A stretch of 64,000 nt of DNA from positions 3,269,560 to 3,333,559 of the forward strand of contig OZ020525.1 in assembly GCA_963971425.1 (NCBI GenBank), given 5' to 3'. A program made the position numbers and the translations under genes. The notes beneath the pieces are model-generated. The model worked only from the letters and a program-made list of their open reading frames with translations, made no database searches and was not told the origin of the DNA. Below are positions 34,872-46,301 of this stretch, piece by piece. Within the stretch, counting starts at the first letter, position 1; every line of letters starts with the position of its first letter. The DNA comes from Bryoerythrophyllum caledonicum (Eukaryota; Streptophyta; Bryopsida; Pottiales; Pottiaceae).

Positions 34872-35062
34872 ACCTACATTTGCATCTCACTGTACTAACC
34901 CTCCCTCTTTTGGTGACTTTTGGAACCTTTGGTCCTTCGTTCTTGGCTACTTGTTACTGGGTACATAGTGTCTACCCTCAAAAGGGGGAAGTAGTTCCAT
35001 ACTACTAACTCATGCCCGGTGGGCATGGACTTAGTGGTGGAATGAACGGACACTTTATTCAC

Positions 35063-35085
35063 GCCGGCCCCCTATGGGGGCCGGC
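35063..35085 (+). other. LINE 3' UTR hairpin
   Basis: A perfect 10-bp stem GCCGGCCCCC / GGGGGCCGGC with a TAT loop, two bases before the (TTC)n tail. The full-length copy has a compensated but different hairpin at the same place (51203-51223), so the structure seems to matter more than the sequence. Confidence 0.7.
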
Positions 35086-35087
35086 GT

Positions 35088-35102
35088 TCTTCTTCTTCTT
35101 CT
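35088..35102 (+). repeat. (TTC)n tail of the 33-kb LINE copy
   Basis: About five TTC units directly before the target duplication. The other copies also end in TTC units, so the family uses a microsatellite tail in place of poly(A). Confidence 0.8.
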
Positions 35103-35113
35103 GAAAAATATTA
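35103..35113. repeat. Target-site duplication of the 33-kb LINE copy (right)
   Basis: GAAAAATATTA, matching 33445-33455. Confidence 0.75.
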
Positions 35114-35649
35114 TTGTGGGCATTTTGGCTTTGCAAAAGGTTGCAAATTTTCACCAAAATGTTCAATTATTGATGATGATGGCATTTGTTAGGGGACAAC
35201 GGAGGGTTGCATCACATAGATCATGTTGGCAATTTGAGAGGCATGGGGGTTTTATGGAACATATTCTTTTTGGATCATTTCCGGAGGTTGAGTTTTGCAA
35301 GCGGATGACAATAAGGCCAAAGACATTCAAGTATTTCTGTACTTTCTTAGGGCCTATTTTCAAAAAGAAAGATTCAACAAAACGAGAGATGGCATTTCAG
35401 GAGAGAAAAAGGTTGATGTAACCCTTTTACGATTAGCGACGGGGAATTCCTTAATTATGATAGCTAATTTGTATGGAAGTGGAGTGTGTACAACATCTAC
35501 AATTTTCAGGAATGATTTCAAGCCATTAAGATCCATTTGAGGCCATTGGTTTTTCATAAACCTACATTGTTTGGAATTAAAAACATTGCAAGAAAATCGC
35601 GTTTTTGGTGGCGTTAAGGCTGCAACTTGTCGTGTTTTCTGAGACGTCA

Positions 35650-38150
35650 GACATTTGTTAGACAACGGCCGAAGTACCTGAAAAAAAAATTGACGTTGCA
35701 TGAACGTGCTCTTGTTAAAGGCAAAATGCACAAATGTCACACTGGACAAACACAATTATCAGGACGTCATGAACAACGTGGTCATGTCTGAGTGCAACGT
35801 CACAGAAAATGCGGGAGGTCCACATTAGCCACTCGATTCATTTTTACTATGGGATGGCTACAAACCACTGCCCGGAAGCAAAAAACTGAGCAAAATGGGC
35901 AGCATCTCTACATAGATAGGCAAAACTAGTTAGTATCGAATCATTGGAATTGGGATAGAATATTCTGATGGACTTACAGGAAAACATAAAACTAAAAATT
36001 TATTAGTGGCTCAACTTAAACGCACATGTTACATATATTTTGTATAGATAATATTTTTAAGTTGATTAAATATGGGATTATTTGCTCATTAATTTAGATT
36101 GGATCACATAACATGCTTGTAAATATAGCAATTCTAGTCATTTATTCATTAAAATTCATTTTTTCATAAGAATGAATTTCAAAAAAATGGCAAATATTTG
36201 AGTGGACTTGGGTTATTTGAAAATTATGAAAGTGGAAAAAAAATGGGGAAGGTCTTGGAGTGTTTCAAACTATACGAGTGATTAACAAAAATTGGGAATG
36301 GACGAACTAGTGTAAGATTGTTCTTAAAATTGCAAGAGCGACTAAGAAAATGGGATAGGTGAAAGTAGTCTTCGGCTTTCGAAAAATTGAAAAGAGTGAA
36401 TTAAAAAATACGGGTAAGATTTAGTGTTGTTGGGTTGTTTTAAAAATTTGAAGACTGACAAAAAAATTACGGAAATGAATGAAGTGGAATATAAATGTTT
36501 AAAAATGTCCCTACGTTGTATAGAGAAAAAAAGTAGAAATACACAAGTGGTCTTCAGTTTGCAGGTAGCTCAAAAGACTAAATAAAAAACTTTGGGACAA
36601 ATAGTATGGTTTGCCCAACTACTTGAATTTCAAGAAATGTCAATTTATTGACAATTAGTATTTAGACTAGTATTTTAAAATATTGGATATTCATATTTAA
36701 TATTTTATATAAAATATTTAAGAAATTAAATCAAATATTACATATTAATTAAACATTAAATTCATATACTAATTAAATTAAATCAAATGTTAATCAAATT
36801 AAATTAAATATTGATTACATCAAATTAAATTAAATATTAATTTAATTTAATTATATATATCATAGCATTCTAAATTATAAATATTCAATAGTTTCAGATT
36901 TTAATATATTGTATATTTTTTCTTATTTCATTATTTAAAAATATTACAAATATATTGAAATATTTCATTTTAAAATACAGAGCTTGTTTTTCATTCTCTT
37001 TTCATGACCATAGTACATTGTATTAAATAAATTGACAAATTGTTACTTATTTAAGGATGTGCTCCTGCTACAACAATCTTGTAGTAATTGCCGCAATTGT
37101 ATGCTTTGCAACGGAAACATTCGCCCATGTTGTGGCCGTACTATTGTACTCAGGAGGAAGGTTCATCAAGATATTGGTAATTACCTGTTTATCACTCAAA
37201 GACTCCCCTAAATCCTTGAGGATGCTAGCCTTGTGTTCAATATCATTTATGTGGGTCTTGATAGAATTGACTTGGTCATCTTACAATCATAAAATTTAGC
37301 ATGGACCATGATGAGAAAAATACCCCCCCACTGACTGTGTATATTCTTTAGTCACGTAATCAACATGACCTAATACAACAAGGATACTCCAGCAAAGAAC
37401 AGAGGTGGTAGAAAAAAGCTTAATTAGAGCCGGAAAATAATAGTACATTACTAATAACAAGAAAAAAACATACCGGTGTAATTGCATAGATGTGTTGTGG
37501 AATCATGAATAAAAGAAAACCCAACAAAACTCAAAATAATGGAGCACTTCAAGTGGTGGTATCTCCAACAATAAAGGAAGTAAAATCTTTGCAAATTTTG
37601 TGATCAACTAAAAAGTGATAGAAAACGGGAGACACGGGCCATAACCAACACCAAATGCAAACATGTTAAGATTTAACAATGGCCAAACATTACAATTATT
37701 GACAATTGGTGTTAAAATTGACATTTATAGTTGTTACATTATTTGGAATATTGCCATTTAATGTTCTAGTTTGTAATTACTGTTGCAAACACCAAATATA
37801 ATTATTACTGTATTGAATCCACGTAAAGTAACGTGTAAGGTAGAATTCTGTAAAGTGCTTGGGTTCTATGTACATTTGATTGATTAGATTGTACAATATT
37901 TATAGTATGGCCGCAAAGTTCAAAATTATGATGAGGGTTTCAAAAAAATCGTACAAGCGTTATCATTCCAAGAAAAATGAACCCCATATGTTGCCACTAC
38001 GTTTAATGAATTCAGTATTGACCCCTATTGTGCCACCTTTGACATCCCTATTTTGCGTAGTGTCTTTGGCATCATATGTGTGTTGGATTTTCCAAAATTT
38101 TGTTCTTTCTTGCATTGGAATTTAGAAAAAAATCTTGTTTGGAGAATCTT
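35650..38150. other. AT-rich stretch, no gene seen
   Basis: Very A/T-rich, with ATTAAATTAAAT-type simple runs at 36660-36860. Small ORFs (37057-37299, 37880-38125) have no recognisable domain. Confidence 0.5.
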
Positions 38151-38159
38151 TCAAATACG

Positions 38160-38645
38160 CACTATGATGATAGCTTCACATTTTTCATACAACGTATGAA
38201 GCAAATATTCACGATGTATGATGCATGTTGATTTCTCAACTTCTTCTACTAAGAATTGAGGCTTTCAATATTGGCATTTTACCTCTTTGTTCTGTTATAG
38301 ATGGCTCATGTTACTACAAGAGTTTCAAAAACAAATTTGGTCAAGCACTATAATGTAAATATAAATATTTCTTATTTTGTTTGAATATTTATCATGTAAT
38401 TTCATTTTTTTAATTATAATTTTTTTAATTAAACAATTCTATGCAAGTTATATATTAATAAACTTAAATATATTAAATATGTATAATATATGATTTAAAA
38501 ATTTCTTGAAAATTTCTAAGTAAACTCAAAACTCATATATAACGTTTTAAATATGCGCTACGTTTGATAGCTTCACATTTTGCATACAACATATGAAGCA
38601 AACATTCATGATGTATGATGCATGATGATTTTTCAACTTCAACTA
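38160..38645. repeat. ~85-bp direct repeat pair
   Basis: GATAGCTTCACATTT..CATACAAC followed by ATGATGTATGATGCATG.TGATTT.TCAACTTC occurs at about 38165-38245 and 38565-38640, ~400 bp apart, with an A/T-rich spacer. Directly upstream of the LINE target site. Confidence 0.75.
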
Positions 38646-38649
38646 TCTA

Positions 38650-38661
38650 TTCAATTGTAGA
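38650..38661. repeat. Target-site duplication of the full-length LINE (left)
   Basis: TTCAATTGTAGA, identical to 51250-51261. The first T may come from the tail, giving 11-12 bp, the same size as for the 33-kb copy. Confidence 0.75.
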
Positions 38662-41047
38662 GATTCCACCTTCACTCCAGATCTAGAAGTGTATGAGCTT
38701 GGGGAGGGATGTGAAGTGTTGGAAGTGGGTTTATGCTAGACAAATCTACTCCTGCAAAACTTTCTGGAGGTGAGAGTGTGCTTAGAAGCAGGACCTTGTT
38801 GCAAGTCATCTGTAAGAGCTAGAACTTAATGTGTTGAGCGATTAGGTTTGAACCTCACTCCAGATCGAAAGAGCAAGTAGCAGATCTCTTAGCTTAGAAG
38901 AATACACGTACATAGCTCATACATAGACTTCCAAGGCAGCCCAGATCTAGAAACATCAACCTAACAAAGCTGGAGCAAGAAGATCAACACAAGCTGCCAC
39001 CAACGCCTACATCGCCCACCCTTGAGCTACGCATTTCCTTCAACCCTCTCTCACTTTTGCACAATTTTGCTTTTGCTTCTTGTTGTTTTGGTTCATGTCA
39101 CCACTAGATACCCCACGATAAGCGCACAATTTCACTTAGGTTTCACAACTAGACCAGAGTCACAAAATTCTCACAAACCTTCTAGTCCTAGTAGCATACA
39201 AACTAATCAATACCACCAACAAATCAGATCCAAAAACACGTTAGAAAGACAACACAAGCACTGTCACACTCTCAGGCACCATCTTAGTAAACTCAGATCC
39301 ATAAAAATCACGCGGAAGCGCTGCCAAAAAATTCACAAGCATCACCACAATACTTAGCACCACAATATTCACCACACTCTTTCTTCTTCCATCATATGTA
39401 ATAGTTGTATGTTAGAAACGGTACGAAAACAACCAAACAGGGAGCAACAACGACTACACAAGAGGAGGTCAAGAGGAGCCATAACTCCCAACTCAGAAGG
39501 CGAACACTTCAACAGCGGAGAGCCTGCATAGAACAACGGCTGCTGCTGCAAACTTCCGGCTTGAGACAACCAAACAACGTCAAGTACAAGGAGCAACACC
39601 AAGTGTATTCTCAAGAGCAACACCAAAAACACACTCAAGAACAACACCAACTCACACAACATCGCCACACAGAACCAGCGACCACCAAGTATCGCAAACA
39701 GGTCACGTCCTTCCAACCTCATTACAAATTTACTTTGGTACTGTCCTTGTCTCTTCTCAGGGTATACTCAATGTTTATGTAACTTAAATCAAAAAATATA
39801 ATTACGAACTAATACAAAAATTCTCAAACAACACAAGGAAAGTAGGTGTATACAAGCTAACATCACTAGTAGACAACTTCCTTCTAGATCTGGACTTGCA
39901 TGTGCCCTGCGGAAGTGTTGTCTATCTTTCCACAGATCTGAAGAAACTGCCCCGAGGCCCACACCTAGTCTACCATCCTGCAAACCAATACAACCGCACC
40001 ATCAGCATGCAACGTCCAGATTAACTAGCGACTATAGGCCTAAAGCAAGGTACTCACCTGCGACCATCATAAGGTACAGCACAAGACCCATTCTCCATGC
40101 AAGTCAGGTCGAAGAGTACTAGCATCAGAGCACAGATCTCCCCAACACCACAACACCAGCAACGCGCACATCATCAGTAGTAGAAGCCCTGCCATACAAC
40201 AGATCGCGCGTCAGCAGAAGGAGAAGTCGTGGCGATACAATACAGAAGAGCAAAATCAAGACTGAGGAACTCAAACGATACACACCCACTGCAACCTCAA
40301 ACCCTTACGGCCCAACACAACAAAGCAACACACAAGATACTAAAGGACGGATTCAAGCATCTCAACAACCATTACAAGCCCACAACATGAAACAGGGAAA
40401 CTAGACGCGAGACAGATCAAGAAACGGAGAGCCTGTAATACAAATACACACTACAAGCCCGAGCCCAAGTACCCCAACACAGTGGAGCCAGAAGGAGGGA
40501 AACCAGACATGAGGCAAATCAAGAACTGGAGAGCTTGTAACAAAAACACACTGCAAGCCCGAGCCCAAGTACCTCGACACTATGGAGCCAGAAGGAAGGA
40601 AACCAGACGCGAGATGCATCAAGAACTGGAGAGCTTGTAACACAAGCATGCTTTACACGCCCGAGTCCAAGTACCCCAATATAGTGGAGCCAGAAGGAGC
40701 TAAGACAACCGGCCTGCTTCAATGTACGCACCCCTTCGTCTTCAGCGACCTGATACACATCCCCAGTGACCTGCCACAACTCGCCAGCGACGTGCTAAAA
40801 CCCTCCAGCGACCCATTACTACCCCCAACGACCTACCACACTCCCACAACGACCCCTGAAACTACCCCAACGACCTCCAAAACCTCCCCAGCGACCTCCT
40901 ACCTCCTCCCTACTACCAACCAACCTCAGCCATTGACCCTACAAGCTCCAGCAACCCTCCAACGACCCACTCAAGGTAAGTTACTTCATCTCTCCTCTGT
41001 CTAATTGGTGCGCATTGGCAGCAGTAGTAGATTGGAAAGGGGCAGAT
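38662..41047 (+). promoter_or_regulatory. LINE 5' leader
   Basis: A long A/C-rich, T-poor leader; because T is scarce, random frames stay open (for example 39405-39782, 40582-41004) without looking like protein. It should carry the internal promoter. It contains three ~100-bp monomers and, just before ORF1, a consensus splice donor ACTCAAG|GTAAGT at 40976. Confidence 0.55.
40387..40688 (+). repeat. Three ~100-bp tandem monomers in the LINE leader
   Basis: Units begin at about 40387, 40487 and 40587 (GCCAGAAGGAGGGAAACCAG... to AAGCCCGAGCCCAAGTACC.C.ACA..[G/A]TGGA), with a fourth start at 40689. Tandem promoter monomers are known in some LINE 5' UTRs such as mouse L1. Confidence 0.8.
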
Positions 41048-42783
41048 ATGGACACACAAAGTGTGAAGAAAGCCCTCAGCTATATAGACCATATGGAGAT
41101 CGAGTCCTCCAGTGAAAGTCTCAAGAGGCTTCAAGGAAAACAAGTGGAGAAACAACAACATGAAGAAGCATCTGCCAGCAAAAAACAAAAGCCCATCCGT
41201 GAAGAGAACATGGGGAAAGAAGGTACGGCTCTCATCACCATCCTTGAAATCAATTGCTTCAAGTTTTGGCTAGGTTTTCAAGTGATGGAGGACCTAGCAG
41301 TGGAGGAGGGATTAGACGAGCTCCTCAACGAGGAAACAATTGAGGACATGGTGACCAGAGGTCTTAAAGAAAGTGAAGCCCGAGAAGTCAAACAAGCAAG
41401 AATAGCCTTCCCACACATCCCACAGATCCACTATCCACAATCGCGAGGGGCAGGCGACCCAGGAGGACAATACTACAATCTTACACAAGTGCCCACCAAC
41501 ATCCCCATAGACGAAGGTACGGGTTTGGCTTTAGATTTTCAAGTCGCTATCCATTTTGAACCACCTATTAACCCCATTTTGCATGATGAAGTCAAAATGA
41601 TGGTTACTAACCGCCTCAAAGATATGGACATCCTTCTTGGTAAGAAGCTCATCGAACCAATCTCCATTCATTCTTTTAGTATCAAACAACGAGGAGGAAA
41701 AAATGGTGTATGGTCGGGACTTATCAAATTGCATCTTGCAAAACCTACAATTGATGGCCTACTCCTCCTCTAGGGGATTAGATCCTTCATTCTCAAATCG
41801 ATGCGGTTGACGTGGTGGGGAAGGTATGTAAAACTTATCATAGCATTGTACACCATTCTAGTCTATCAGTTAAAATACAAAGCCCCTTTTTGCATAACAT
41901 TGTTGCTAACCAGCTTTTCAAAGAGGTCCTCGAATCTAGCTTCAAACGTGGACATGATTTTGAAGTGACTTGCGTGCAGAAGGCAAAAGGAGATGGATTT
42001 GCCTTCATTTTGACCACCACCCCGCAACAAGCCAAGAAAATCCAAGAGCTACAGGTAACCGCACGCCAAGAAGTCATGCAAACAAAGAAGCCCCTTAGAG
42101 GAACTCACATCACCAAGGAAATGGAGGCCAAGAAAGACGCCCTCACCCTAACACTCTCCCATCTTCCTATACTAATGAATGTTATTGAGACCACTAGTGC
42201 TATCTACAAAATTATGGGAGACCTTAACATTTGCTCTATTTGGTTTTACAAGGACAACGGAGTTTGCCATATCGGAAGTGCAAATGTGGTATGTGCTAAC
42301 CCAATTGTGTATAGGGCGTTTGTAGGGAAAACCATTCCCATAGGAGGCCACTTCGTGGAGTTTGCTCCTCATAGGAGGAGCATCAACGGAATCGAGTCCC
42401 CCACCCAAACTCAACTCATAGAGTTTGGCTTTGAAGATATCAACAAAGCCATCATCAATACGGTGGAGACCTTCGAAATTCACACCCCGTTCCAAGCCAT
42501 TACCAAGAAGGACCTAGTAGAGGCGTTTGAAGCAAACAACAAAATCTTGAGGCAAGAAGTTAAAGAACAAGCAAATGCAAAAGCTAAGGAACTCCAAGAA
42601 ATCAAAGACCAAATGTTGAAGATTCAAGAATTGTTGGTACCACCTTTGCAATGTTGCAAAACATCACGGGGTCCAAACCACCTATCTCGATTAAAGAAGA
42701 CTCGTCAAAAATGTGAAGGACAACAACCTCAAGGCCAAAGGTTCAATACCCCACCCATATTATATAAAATACGACCGCAGTAG
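41048..42783 (+). pseudogene. LINE ORF1 protein (RNA-binding), broken copy
   Basis: It aligns along its length with the intact ORF1 at 58429-60009: FKFWLGFQVM / FWLGFHAM, YYNLTQVP / HFNLTQLP, ALDFQVAIHFE / ALDYQVSIHFE, KVCKTYHSI / KVCKTYDSL, and SSFKRGHDFEVTCV / ESFARGQDFEITGV. A stop (TAG at 41771) and a frame change between 41775 and 41812 split it. ATG 41048 is the first plausible start. After the RRM-like stretch comes a Glu/Lys-rich helical end. It normally would coat the LINE RNA. Confidence 0.65.
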
Positions 42784-42859
42784 AATATATCTAGCCACTA
42801 CCTATACATACTACAAAATCATATCAATACTAGACACCCTATGCTTATACTATATTTCC

Positions 42860-43240
42860 TTCAATTATAAATACAAATATATACACATATACATATATTG
42901 TTGTACAAGTACACATACAAATATATACACACATACAAATACTAGTATATATAACAATACAAATATTGTACATAATATTTGTATAGCTACCAAAAAAAAT
43001 ACTACCAGTAATACATACATCAATAAAATTACGAATACACTAAATACACCAAAAATAAAAATAAAAATAAAAATAAAAATAATGATAATAAATATAAGAA
43101 TAATACAAACACACACCCAACAATACAACACTACCTACATACAAACCTCCACACCTAAATCCACAAATACATCAATACCTAATAGAACACATACGCACAC
43201 ACATATACATACAAATACATATACACCAATATACATAGTC

Positions 43241-43297
<57 letters not shown>

Positions 43298-43480
43298 TAC
43301 ACACACATACACATACACATATACATATACATATACATTCACATATGTATACACATACACTCACATACACACATACACACATACACACACACGCATATAT
43401 ACATACTCACACATACAAACACCCACGCCTACACATACCCAAACAACTCCAAAAGACACCAAATCAAGAATACACACACA
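42860..43480 (+). repeat. Microsatellite linker between LINE ORF1 and ORF2
   Basis: Runs of (CATA/CACATA)n, (AAATAA)n and (CA)n dominate. One frame stays open across it as a Thr/His/Tyr/Ile-rich tract. The corresponding place in the 55-62.8-kb copy holds an (CAA)n tract instead, and in the minus copy TA/TTG repeats. Confidence 0.8.
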
Positions 43481-43547
43481 TGATTCAACCAAAAAACAAT
43501 ATACCCGAAATAATAAGATACAACACAAAATACTACTGATACTTGAA

Positions 43548-43574
43548 GGAGACATTAAAACGAACCCGAGACCT
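43548..43574 (+). other. Degenerate 2A-like motif (GDIKTNPRP)
   Basis: Preceded by LLILE and followed by MPNVLKRQPTSH. The essential Gly of N-P-G-P is Arg and the Glu is Lys, so skipping should be lost. It is the upstream member of a ~342-bp tandem duplication whose second member carries the intact motif. Confidence 0.7.
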
Positions 43575-43889
43575 ATGCCAAATGTGCTAAAAAGACAACC
43601 CACATCACACATGGAAAACGCCAAAACATACTTTATTCCTAGCACCACCAAACTAACCCGGAATATCAACATTTGCACCTCTACTAAAACATTTGCACCT
43701 CTACTAAAACCCGCGCATACATTAAACCACTGCCATAACATGATATATACACATGTTGCTCAACACATTTACCAGCAACGTGCACAAGACTTTAATAACA
43801 TAACAAAGCCTCAAAAAATTATACAAAAAACAAAAACTTTAAAATACAGCACTAAACATACATATCACAAACTCCTACTACTTCTAGGA

Positions 43890-43916
43890 GGAGACATAGA
43901 AACCAACCCGGGACCC
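43890..43916 (+). other. 2A-like ribosome-skipping motif (GDIETNPGP)
   Basis: Reads LLLLLGGDIETNPGP then MPNILKRH. It fits the D-[V/I]-E-x-N-P-G-P consensus exactly, with the Leu-rich stretch expected upstream. Known function: the nascent peptide makes the ribosome skip the Gly-Pro bond, so one frame gives two proteins. Here the break would free the ORF2 protein from the linker-encoded peptide. The downstream frame in this copy is soon interrupted. Confidence 0.85.
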
Positions 43917-44554
43917 ATGCCTAATATACTAAAAAGACACCCTACATCACATAACAAAAATGCCAAAATATACTTCATAAAATAAAATTACAACCGGAAT
44001 ATGGACACATTGCAAAAACCTTTGCACTTTTCTTAAAAAACACACATACATTACACCACATACATAACACTACACACCCAAACATTGCCCAATACATACA
44101 ACAAAAAAATACGCATCCACCACCCCACATTCTATATGGCCTAGTAGTCACTACTCATCCACACATAGATGAATGTAACCATCTCCTAAATCCACAAAAT
44201 TTGAACACAATTACATGGACCAATACACTTCTACAAACTTTACTAAACTTACAAAATCCACCAGAACGACACATTTACACTCCGCACCCCTATAAAAAGT
44301 TTCTTGAAGACAACCAAAATATTATAAACCATGAAAACTCAATACATAAGGAACTATATGACTTTTTACATAGTCAAACCATACCTCCCTCAAATGAAAC
44401 AATAAAACTAAAATTCCCTTACCTCCTTAACAATCTCATCAATGAATCACTAAAATGTTGAGACCCTATACTAGAATACACCCACCCACCCACCTCCACC
44501 ACTCCCTACATCCCTCCACAAAATCAAAACATTAGATCAAATCAAGAAAATACA

Positions 44555-45403
44555 TACATAATCACATGGAATGCCTCCACTCTAAACACTGCCCTTCCTA
44601 GCTTACAAACTTTGGTCACGCACACTAATACACCACCAGCCCTCATAGTTATACAAGAAATAAAATTATCCGCCACAAAATCTACAAAATATATACAAAA
44701 TATATTTCAAGACTATAAATTCATCTTTAACAATACACATGCACTTACAAGATGCATTGAACAACGGAGACCATACACACCGAGCCACGGTGGCCTCCTT
44801 ACACTAATACACAAAAAATATGCCTTCCCGGGCAACATCAACAAAATTCCTACCCGAATGCACATATCACCTTACATTCAAATAATCAAAATTACTAATC
44901 ACCCACTACAACCATGGTTAATCTTTCACATGTATATGCCATCTCATCCTGAAGATACTAGATTTATCATAGACATACAAAACACTATTACATCTCAAAT
45001 TAATAATAACCCCAATCACACATACCTATTATGTGGAGACTTCAACAGAGACATAGCATTAATTGGTCATGAAAATGGAAATCATAAGACCCCCCCTCAA
45101 ACCATTGATTACCAATGGCACCGCTTCACAGAAAACTTAAACTTCACTTACATCAAAACCGATACGCAATTCTCTAGACAAGGTGGCTATAATTATAGTG
45201 ATTGGAGTCTAATAGATGGATTCTATATAAATACAAACAACAATACACAATGCACCTCTACAATAAACAAGGATGTTATTCTCAACTCGGACCACTCACC
45301 TATACAATTGCACATCCCAAATAACACATTAATTAATAGAACTCCTACAATCCCAAACAATGACACTATACGCATACTCACCCCATTCCAAAAGACAATA
45401 TAG
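44555..45403 (+). pseudogene. AP-endonuclease domain of LINE ORF2
   Basis: Shows the APE motifs in order: TWNAS (catalytic Asn), VIQEIKL (metal-binding Glu), MYMPSHPEDTRF, LLCGDFNRD (Asp/Asn), WSLIDGFYI and LNSDHSPI (Asp/His). In active elements this domain nicks the target DNA. The frame is open from 44462 to the stop at 45403; motif residues are all present. Confidence 0.85.
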
Positions 45404-45540
45404 AAAAATTCATCACAAAATTCTTTGAAAAAAACTCCATACAAATAGACTCCCTCATAAATACTCTTGAAAACAATAGTCAACTACCACAAATACAATG
45501 GCAAGAAGCATGCCACACCCTAGACAAACTCATAAATAAA

Positions 45541-46242
45541 ATGTCAGACACACTAGAACAAACTTACAGTGCCCACCCAATACCTCAAATGACAAACAGA
45601 ACTTCTCAACAAGGCGGCTATTTACCCCGCAAACTTTCTAAAACTTGGAAACAACACCTAACTACATACCATGTTATACGAAAAACCATTAGAATTGTAA
45701 AAAACAACCCTCAATGGCATAACCACCCCATATGCAATGAACTACTAACTCTACAACACATCCAAATCCCTACCCCGCCAACTCCGGATCTACTCCACGA
45801 TACATGGATAAAAGATATCGCACTAATTGCAAAAAATGTCAACATACAAGCCCGGAAAGTAACCTCAAAATATGCCAAAGATAACATTAAGAAAGCCATC
45901 TCAAAATACATACAATTATACGAAATTAGCCCAAAAAATATGAATAGAAAAGTCTTTAAAAACCTTGAATCCCCACCGATGGATTGTATCACAGATCAAT
46001 ATAATAATATTCTAACTAGCCCCGAAGACATTGCAAATGAAATATTCATTCAACAAACAAAAAGAAATAGACCAACAGTACCAACATGTAATTACCAACC
46101 ACAACATCCAATTGAATGTACATGTGCAATACGCCAATACCCATGGCATGACCTTGATGGATTTACCCTTGACAATCGTGACGAACCAGAAATTCCACCA
46201 CATAAATACTTTAACAGAGCCACATACAACACATGTCTTTGA
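45541..46242 (+). pseudogene. LINE ORF2 linker between APE and RT
   Basis: Open for 233 codons in a different frame. SPPMDCITDQYNNILTSPEDIANEIF is the usual pre-RT block of LINEs (D-x-x-G-x-x-x-x-d-x-x-e-I-x-x-x-F-x-x-x-x). The remainder is basic and helix-rich. Confidence 0.6.
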
Positions 46243-46301
46243 AATCTTGGTAACAACAAAGCCCAAGCCCAGATCGCATACCAAACTCAATACTTAAAAA
46301 C

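Larger units (their letters stand above)
33456..35102 (+). mobile_element. 5'-truncated LINE copy (ORF2 C-terminus and 3' UTR)
   Basis: It is homologous to the 3' ~1.7 kb of the full-length copy at 38662-51250, starting at about 33470 inside RNase H, and ends with the same 3' UTR, hairpin and TTC tail. Flanked by an 11-bp duplication. 5' truncation with a preserved 3' end is what target-primed reverse transcription leaves. Confidence 0.85.
33392..35640 (+). pseudogene. HARBI1-like PIF/Harbinger transposase, split by a LINE
   Basis: The first part (33392-33455) starts MESKRERIFMLLS and runs in frame into the sequence after the LINE (35114 onward), because the LINE duplicated GAAAAATATTA. The second part shows the N-terminal DNA-binding/RAP-like region of HARBI1 proteins: RMTIRPKTFKYFCTFLGPIF (F-R-M-x-x-x-T-F-x-x-L), then VTLLRLATGNS and IANLYGSGVCTTSTIFRNDF (V-A-V-x-L-x-R-L-A-T-G-x-S...G-V-x-x-S-T-V). 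After a second frame change comes QAIKIHLRPLVFHKP. Two frameshifts (near 35400 and 35520) break it, and the DDE catalytic half (G-A-I-D-G-T-H) is absent. It is a dead remnant. A Harbinger-type MITE at 19182 shows the superfamily is active or was active in this genome. Confidence 0.65.

Noticed and set aside
39022-41004. Small ORFs in the LINE leader as host genes
   Set aside because: A/C-rich T-poor composition explains them, and they sit inside an element bounded by target duplications.
42865-43741. Val/Cys/Tyr-rich minus-strand frames resembling membrane proteins
   Set aside because: Reverse reading of CA/CATA microsatellite in the LINE linker.
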